The notes below the pieces were generated by a model that saw only the letters and a list, made by a program, of their open reading frames with translations, had not been told where the DNA came from and ran no database searches. A stretch of 64,000 bases of DNA from an uncultured Halomonas sp. (GTDB lineage: Bacteria; Pseudomonadota; Gammaproteobacteria; Pseudomonadales; Halomonadaceae). This document shows positions 59,040 to 64,000 of this stretch, one piece after another. Location: the NCBI RefSeq assembly GCF_947490095.1, contig NZ_CANLFS010000012.1, forward strand, positions 25,464 to 89,463. The letters run 5' to 3'. Made by a program: the position numbers and the translations under genes. The first letter of the stretch is position 1. The number at the start of each line of letters is the position of its first letter.

Positions 59040-60362
59040 TCAGCCGAGGTACTTGATCATCACCCCGGCGGCCACCGCCGAGCCGATCACCCCGGCTACG
59101 TTGGGCCCCATGGCGTGCATCAGCAGGAAGTTGTGCGGATTGGCCTCGAGCCCCACCTTGTTGGAGACCCGCGCGGCCATGGGCACCGCCGAGACGCCCG
59201 CCGAGCCGATCAATGGGTTGATCGGCATGCGGCTCACCGCGTTCATCAGCTTGGCCATCAGGATTCCGCAGGCGGTGCCGATGGCGAAGGCCACCATGCC
59301 CAGCGCCAGGATGCCCAGGGTCTCGAAGGCCAGGAAGCGATCCGCCATCAGCTTGGAGCCTACCGAGAGGCCCAGGATAATGGTGACGATATTGATCAGG
59401 GCGTTCTGGGCCGTGTCGGAGAGGCGCTCCACCACGCCGCACTCGCGCATCAGGTTACCGAAGCAGAACATCCCCAGCAGCGGCGCCGCGTCGGGAAGAA
59501 ACAGCACCACCAGGATCAACAGCGCCAGCGGGAAGACGATCTTCTCGCGCTTCGACACCGGCCGCAGCTGGGTCATGACGATCTCGCGCTCCTTCTGGCC
59601 GGTCAGCGCCTTCATGATCGGCGGCTGAATCAGCGGCACCAGTGCCATGTAGGAGTAGGAGGCAACGGCGATGGCACCCAGCAGCTCCGGCGCCAGAATG
59701 CTCGACACGTAGATCGAGGTGGGGCCGTCGGCGCCACCGATGATGCCGATGGCGGCGGCCTGGTTGAGCGAGAAGTCCATCCAGCCCATGGATGTCATGC
59801 CCACCGCGCCGAGCAGGGTGGCGAAGATGCCGAACTGCGCGGCCGCGCCCAAAAACAGGGTCCGTGGGTTGGCCAGCAGCGGGCCGAAATCGGTCATCGC
59901 CCCCACGCCCATGAAGATGATCAGCGGCGCGATACCGGAGGCGATGGCCACGGTGTAGAAGCTGTAGAGCATGCCGTCGCCGTAGCCGACGCCGACCGCC
60001 ACATCGCGGGCGGTGCGCAGCATATCCGCCGTGGCTCCCTCCTGAATCACCGCCTTGAGCGCCTCACGCCACGCCTCGGCGTTCGCCCCGGCGTCGAAGC
60101 TGACGCCGAGGACGTCGGCGAGCTGCTGCAGCACCGCCGGCTTGGCCACCTCGATGGCCTGGTCCAGCGCCGACAGCGCCAGGCCCGCCTCGGGAATATT
60201 GGCCAGGATGCCACCGAAGCCGATGGGCACCAGAAGCAGCGGCTCGAACTTCTTGCCGATGGCCAGATAGAGCAGCAGCATGCCGACCAGGATCATCACG
60301 GCCTGTCCCAGGGTCAGGTTATAGATCCCCGAGCCATGCCAGAGTGTCAGTAGTTTTTCCAT
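59040..60362 (-). CDS. oadB: Na+-pumping oxaloacetate decarboxylase, beta subunit
   Basis: 440-residue polytopic membrane subunit that decarboxylates carboxybiotin and exports Na+. The family core [22 protein letters not shown] contains the Na+-binding Asp in [60 protein letters not shown] is near-invariant. A loop of about 60 residues after the first TMs is longer than in Klebsiella OadB. It is the last gene of oadGAB, ten bases after oadA. Confidence 0.95.
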   Translation of the reverse strand: MEKLLTLWHGSGIYNLTLGQAVMILVGMLLLYLAIGKKFEPLLLVPIGFGGILANIPEAGLALSALDQAIEVAKPAVLQQLADVLGVSFDAGANAEAWREALKAVIQEGATADMLRTARDVAVGVGYGDGMLYSFYTVAIASGIAPLIIFMGVGAMTDFGPLLANPRTLFLGAAAQFGIFATLLGAVGMTSMGWMDFSLNQAAAIGIIGGADGPTSIYVSSILAPELLGAIAVASYSYMALVPLIQPPIMKALTGQKEREIVMTQLRPVSKREKIVFPLALLILVVLFLPDAAPLLGMFCFGNLMRECGVVERLSDTAQNALINIVTIILGLSVGSKLMADRFLAFETLGILALGMVAFAIGTACGILMAKLMNAVSRMPINPLIGSAGVSAVPMAARVSNKVGLEANPHNFLLMHAMGPNVAGVIGSAVAAGVMIKYLG

Positions 60363-60372
60363 GTCGGCGCCC

Positions 60373-62181
60373 TTAGAGCTCGATCAATACATCACCGACG
60401 GCGACGCTATCGCCCTCGCTGACCTTGACGGAAGATACGGTGCCGGCGCTTGCAGCACGCACCTCGGTTTCCATCTTCATTGCCTCGAGGATGATCACCA
60501 CGTCACCCTCGGCGACGCTGTCACCCTCACGCACGTTGACCTTGAAGATATTACCGGCCAGCGGGGCATTGACGGCCTCACCGCTCGGGGCCGGCGCCGC
60601 CCCGTCAGCCGCCGACGAGGCGGCCTGTTCCTGGATGGCACCGACCTCGCCGCCTTCCGCGACCTCGACCACATAGGCCTTGCCATTGACCTTGACGGTG
60701 TAGGTCTCGGGGCCGGCGGCCGGCGCACTGACCTCGGCGCCGCTCTTCTGTGCAGCGACCGGCTGACTCGCGTCGGGCGCCTGGGGGGCCGGCTCGAAGG
60801 CCTCGGGATTATCACGATTCTTGAGGAACTTCAGGCCGATCTGGGGGAAGAGCGCATAGGTCAGCACGTCGTCGATCTCGCGCTCGCCGTCGGCCAGGCG
60901 GATGCCCTCGGCCTTGGCCTTCTCCTTGAGCTCGGCGGCCAGCCGATCCATCTCGGGGCTCAGGTTATCGGCCGGACGGCAGGTGATCGGTTTGCCCCCT
61001 TCCAGCACGCGCGCCTGAAGCGCCTTGTCGAATGCCGCCGGGGCGGCGCCATATTCGCCCTTGAGCAGCGCCTGGACCTCCTTGGAGATCGACTTGTAAC
61101 GCTCCCCCATCATCACGTTCATCACCGCCTGGGTACCCACGATCTGTGACGTCGGCGTCACCAGCGGGATAAAGCCCAGGTCTTCGCGAACCCGCGGAAT
61201 TTCCTGAAGCACATCGTCGAGCTTGTCGCCGGCGCCCTGCTCCTTGAGCTGGCCTTCCATGTTGGTCAGCATGCCGCCCGGCACCTGGGCGATCAGGATG
61301 CGGGAATCGATGCCCTTCAACGATCCCTCGAAGGCGGCATATTTCTTGCGCACCTCGCGGAAATAGGCGGCGATTTCCTCGAGTAACTCGAGGTCCAGGC
61401 CGGTGTCGCGCTCGGTGCCCTGGAGAATGGCCACCACCGACTCGGTGGGGCTGTGGCCATAGGTCATGGACATCGAGGAGATCGCGGCATCCACGTTGTC
61501 GATGCCCGCCTCGGCAGCCTTGATGGCGGTGGCGGTGGACATGCCGGTGGTCGCATGACACTGCATGTGAATAGGAATATCCACGGCCTTCTTGAGCCTG
61601 GAGACCAGCTCATAGGCATCGTAGGGCTTGAGCAGCCCCGCCATGTCCTTGATGGCCAGGGAGTCGGCGCCCATGCTGGCGATGGACTCGCCGAGCTCCA
61701 CCCAGCCATCCAGGGTATGGACCGGACTCACGGTATAGGAGAGCGTGCCCTGGGCATGGCCCTCGACCCGGCGTACCGCCTGGATGGCACGCTCCAGGTT
61801 GCGGGGGTCATTCATGGCATCGAAGACGCGGAAGACGTCGACGCCGTTGGTCTTGGCCCGCTCGACGAAGCGGTCCACCACGTCATCGGCGTAGTGGCGG
61901 TAGCCAAGCAGGTTCTGGCCGCGCAGCAGCATCTGCTGAGGGGTATTGGGCATGGCCGCCTTCAACGCCCGTATCCGCTCCCACGGATCCTCGCCGAGGT
62001 AGCGGATACAGGCGTCGAAGGTGGCCCCGCCCCAGGATTCCAGCGACCAGAAGCCGACACGGTCGAGCTTCTCGGCAATGGGCAGCATGTCATCGAGGCG
62101 CATGCGAGTCGCAAACAGCGACTGGTGGGCGTCGCGCAGGACGACATCGGTAATGCCCAGCGGGCGAACGTTGTCAGTCAT
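60373..62181 (-). CDS. oadA: Oxaloacetate decarboxylase, alpha subunit (biotin carrier and carboxyltransferase)
   Basis: 602 residues. The HMGL-like carboxyltransferase barrel starts [18 protein letters not shown] with metal-binding Asp and later [22 protein letters not shown] association domain follows. A Pro/Ala-rich linker leads to the biotinyl domain with [11 protein letters not shown] (biotinylated Lys). It transfers the carboxyl group of oxaloacetate to biotin for OadB. Coupled Na+ export suits a halophile needing sodium extrusion. Confidence 0.96.
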   Translation of the reverse strand: MTDNVRPLGITDVVLRDAHQSLFATRMRLDDMLPIAEKLDRVGFWSLESWGGATFDACIRYLGEDPWERIRALKAAMPNTPQQMLLRGQNLLGYRHYADDVVDRFVERAKTNGVDVFRVFDAMNDPRNLERAIQAVRRVEGHAQGTLSYTVSPVHTLDGWVELGESIASMGADSLAIKDMAGLLKPYDAYELVSRLKKAVDIPIHMQCHATTGMSTATAIKAAEAGIDNVDAAISSMSMTYGHSPTESVVAILQGTERDTGLDLELLEEIAAYFREVRKKYAAFEGSLKGIDSRILIAQVPGGMLTNMEGQLKEQGAGDKLDDVLQEIPRVREDLGFIPLVTPTSQIVGTQAVMNVMMGERYKSISKEVQALLKGEYGAAPAAFDKALQARVLEGGKPITCRPADNLSPEMDRLAAELKEKAKAEGIRLADGEREIDDVLTYALFPQIGLKFLKNRDNPEAFEPAPQAPDASQPVAAQKSGAEVSAPAAGPETYTVKVNGKAYVVEVAEGGEVGAIQEQAASSAADGAAPAPSGEAVNAPLAGNIFKVNVREGDSVAEGDVVIILEAMKMETEVRAASAGTVSSVKVSEGDSVAVGDVLIEL

Positions 62182-62228
62182 GGGGTGACCTTGAGGTTAT
62201 GAATGTAGGAAAAAAACATCGAAAGGGA

Positions 62229-62480
62229 TCAGCGACGGTGGCGCCGGCGGTAACGATGCACCGCGGCGGTAATCGCCGCCAGGCTGTCATTGTCCTGAGC
62301 CGGCCGAGACGTCGCGGCGCCACGCACCGGCGCCGGCGCCGCGGGCTCGGGAAAAAAGCGGCCGATAAACCGGGACATCAGGGTAGTAACGATTACCAGC
62401 AAAGTAAGAAAAACAAAAACAAAGCCCATACCCAGGACCATGAGGGACAGCCCTTCTTCCAGAAGTTGCATATCCTGCAT
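62229..62480 (-). CDS. oadG: Oxaloacetate decarboxylase, gamma subunit
   Basis: 83-residue small membrane subunit: [46 protein letters not shown] N-terminal TM (about 10-35), a Pro/Ala linker and a histidine/arginine-rich tail that in OadG coordinates Zn2+. A TAAGGGAG ribosome site lies seven bases before the ATG. It is first gene of oadGAB. The 118-bp gap to divergent dusC holds the promoters; none was pinned down. Confidence 0.9.
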   Translation of the reverse strand: MQDMQLLEEGLSLMVLGMGFVFVFLTLLVIVTTLMSRFIGRFFPEPAAPAPVRGAATSRPAQDNDSLAAITAAVHRYRRRHRR

Positions 62481-62598
62481 CGGATGTCTCCCTTATGAAT
62501 GCGTCGCCATCACCGGCGGAAAACCGACGGTCACGGTGGCTTGCGTAGATTCTTCGATGGTATAACCTGCCAGACTGTCGACAAATTGCAATGGGGTC

Positions 62599-63639
62599 AT
62601 GGTGGAAGTCAGCGTTGTTAATTTACTACAAGATACACCGGGAAGGCTCGGACTGGCACCCATGGAGGGCGTAATCGATGCTCATACACGGGATCTGCTG
62701 ACCCGACAACCGGGCTTCGACTGGGCGGTCACCGAGTTCGTCCGGGTGGTCGACGCCCGCCTGCCGCCACGCGTCTTCCACAAGCATTGCCCGGAACTTC
62801 AGCAGCCGCCCGTGGCGACTCCCGCCGGGGTGCCGGTTCAGCTACAGCTGCTCGGCTCCGACCCCGCGGCCCTGGCCGCCAACGCCGACCAGGCCCTGCG
62901 TCTCGGCGCCACCGGCCTCGACCTCAATTTCGGCTGCCCCGCCAAGCTCGTCAATCGCCACGATGGCGGCGCCTCGCTGCTGCGTGATCCCCGGCGCGTG
63001 CATGCCGCGGTCGCCGCCGTGCACGAGGCGGTAGGACAGCGTATCCCGGTCACCGCCAAGATTCGCCTGGGATTCGCCGACCGCCGCCTGGCGTTGGCCT
63101 GTGGGCGTGCCGCCCAGGCCGGGGGCGCCCGCCACCTGGTCGTGCACGGCCGTACTCGTGAAGAAGGCTACCGGCCACCGGCTCACTGGGAATGGATCGG
63201 CCGCATCCGCCGCGACCTCGCCATCCCGGTGATCGCCAACGGCGATATCTGGACCCTCGAGGATTACTGGAAGGCTCGCACTCTCTCCGGCTGCCGACAC
63301 GTCATGCTGGGCCGAGGGGCCCTGGCCGACCCCTGGCTGGCAGCGCGCATCCGCCACTGGCAAGATACCGGCGAACGCCTGGCGCCCACCCCCTGGTCGG
63401 TACGGGCCAATATTCTCCGGGAATTCGCCAGCCTCCAGCGCCGGGCCCTTCCCGAACGCGTCGTGACCTCGCTGATCAAGCAGTGGCTCAATCATATGCG
63501 CATGGGCAACCCCGAGGCGGCTCGCCGCTTCCAGCGACTCAAGCGCCTGACCGTGCTGGACGAGCTACTCGCCGGCCTGCTGGCCGATACGCCGCCGCCT
63601 GAGGCACCGCCGGCAACGCCGCGGGTGACGGCTATATAA
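62599..63639 (+). CDS. dusC: tRNA-dihydrouridine(16) synthase DusC
   Basis: FMN enzyme reducing U16 of tRNAs. The product is 346 residues, somewhat longer than E. coli DusC (315) because of a Pro/Ala-rich tail. Family marks are LGLAPMEGVIDAHTRDLL, WAVTEFVRVVD (DusC type) and LDLNFGCPAKLVNRHDGGASLL with the catalytic Cys. VTAKIRLGF, HLVVHGRTREEGYRPPAHWEWI and ANGDIWTLEDY follow. The start at 62599 has a weak ribosome site; the exact N-terminus is uncertain by a few residues. Confidence 0.93.
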   Translation: MVEVSVVNLLQDTPGRLGLAPMEGVIDAHTRDLLTRQPGFDWAVTEFVRVVDARLPPRVFHKHCPELQQPPVATPAGVPVQLQLLGSDPAALAANADQALRLGATGLDLNFGCPAKLVNRHDGGASLLRDPRRVHAAVAAVHEAVGQRIPVTAKIRLGFADRRLALACGRAAQAGGARHLVVHGRTREEGYRPPAHWEWIGRIRRDLAIPVIANGDIWTLEDYWKARTLSGCRHVMLGRGALADPWLAARIRHWQDTGERLAPTPWSVRANILREFASLQRRALPERVVTSLIKQWLNHMRMGNPEAARRFQRLKRLTVLDELLAGLLADTPPPEAPPATPRVTAI

Positions 63640-63640
63640 A

Positions 63641-63676
63641 AAAAAGAGGCGCACGTCGCAATGGCGACGGCGCCTC
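63641..63676 (-). terminator. Intrinsic terminator downstream of the tRNA-Arg genes
   Basis: Minus strand: a long stem beginning GAGGCGC and closing GTGCGCCTC, followed by eight Ts. It stands directly behind the dusC stop and can end minus-strand tRNA transcripts before they enter dusC. Confidence 0.8.
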
Positions 63677-63756
63677 AAACGATCGCGGAGCCGGTGCCCG
63701 TTCTGGGCGTGACCGGTCCGGCTAGCGAGAAAACAGCAAAGAGGAACATCCAAACA

Positions 63757-63790
63757 AAACAGAAGACCCGCCCTGCGATGAGGACGGGTC
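63757..63790 (-). terminator. First terminator after the tRNA-Arg gene
   Basis: Minus strand GACCCGTCC ... GGGCGGGTC stem with one mismatch, followed by TTCTGTTTTGTTT, starting a few bases past the tRNA CCA end. Confidence 0.7.
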
Positions 63791-63796
63791 GATATC

Positions 63797-63873
63797 TGGC
63801 GCGCCCGGGAGGATTCGAACCTCCGACCACCTGATTCGTAGTCAGGTACTCTATCCAGCTGAGCTACGGGCGC
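63797..63873 (-). tRNA. tRNA-Arg (anticodon ACG)
   Basis: 77 nt with encoded CCA. Minus strand: acceptor GCGCCCG, D arm TAGCTCAGCTGGATAGAGTA, anticodon stem CCTGA with loop CTACGAA (anticodon ACG, read as ICG after deamination), and T arm GGAGGTTCGAATCCTCC. Confidence 0.97.
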
Positions 63874-63924
63874 AGAGTGCGGTGTTGTCACGGTGACCGC
63901 CATCACCTGGTACAAGAATGAAGC

Positions 63925-64000
63925 TGGCGCGCCCGGGAGGATTCGAACCTCCGACCACCTGATTCGTAGTCAGGTACTCTATCCAGCTGAGCTACGGGCG
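63925..64000 (-). tRNA. tRNA-Arg (anticodon ACG), 5' base cut by the window edge
   Basis: Identical to the copy at 63797-63873 over its visible 76 bases; only the first base (G1) falls outside. The two copies are 51 bases apart, so this is a tandem array that may continue to the right. Confidence 0.95.

Noticed and set aside
63565..63915. Minus-strand frame over the tRNA-Arg region
   Set aside because: It runs through a tRNA gene and two terminators.

Overview
The window is a gene-dense, high-GC chromosomal segment of a gammaproteobacterium, most likely a halophile of the Halomonas/Halomonadaceae type. I infer this from Pseudomonas-like synteny (nadA, bepA, a tusA-like gene, perM, bcp // dapA, bamC, an MBL-fold gene, purC), enterobacterial-like GlrK/QseG/GlrR and MnmC, and a Na+-pumping oxaloacetate decarboxylase. 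No ribosomal RNA is present, so the genus is an inference. No prophage, insertion sequence, CRISPR array or secondary-metabolite cluster was seen. Nearly all of the sequence is core housekeeping.

Layout. 1-8 kb: the 5' part of aceE, ampD/nadC divergent, an acetyltransferase, trmO, then the minus-strand run dapA-bamC-MBL-purC. 8-13 kb: bcp, perM-tusA, bepA, nadA and two tandem tRNA-Lys genes. 13-18 kb: scpA-scpB-rluB as a translationally coupled operon, a cold-shock gene and a catalase. 18-23 kb: a DAACS symporter with a duplicated 3' end, a small membrane protein, rlmA, a truncated DMT exporter and ada. 23-28 kb: guaB-guaA, xseA and a 1-Cys peroxiredoxin. 28-34 kb: the glrK-qseG-glrR signalling operon, an 860-bp non-coding interval in front of it, and argA. 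34-42 kb: pit with its DUF47 partner, a CYTH phosphatase, a Kv-like channel, yciO-rnm, yciI and mnmC. 42-50 kb: yheU, ligA, zipA and smc. 50-58 kb: a complete ccmABCDEFGHI cytochrome c maturation operon. 58-64 kb: an SOS-boxed LexA/UmuD-like protease, yigZ, oadGAB, dusC and tandem tRNA-Arg genes.

Most interesting region: the gap between argA and glrK (32033-32895). It holds two near-consensus sigma-54 promoters on the minus strand, a perfect TGTC-N10-GACA motif of the type bound by GlrR plus a near-match, and a strong intrinsic terminator that would define an RNA of about 150 nt just upstream of glrK. This is the genomic position of the sRNA glmY in enterobacteria. I could not recognise GlmY sequence in it, so it is either a diverged functional analogue or a new GlrR/sigma-54-controlled sRNA.

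A second regulatory point of interest is the intergenic region 57665-57838 between ccmA and the S24 protease gene. It carries a CTGT-N8-ACAG SOS box over a good sigma-70 promoter and an FNR/Anr-like site.
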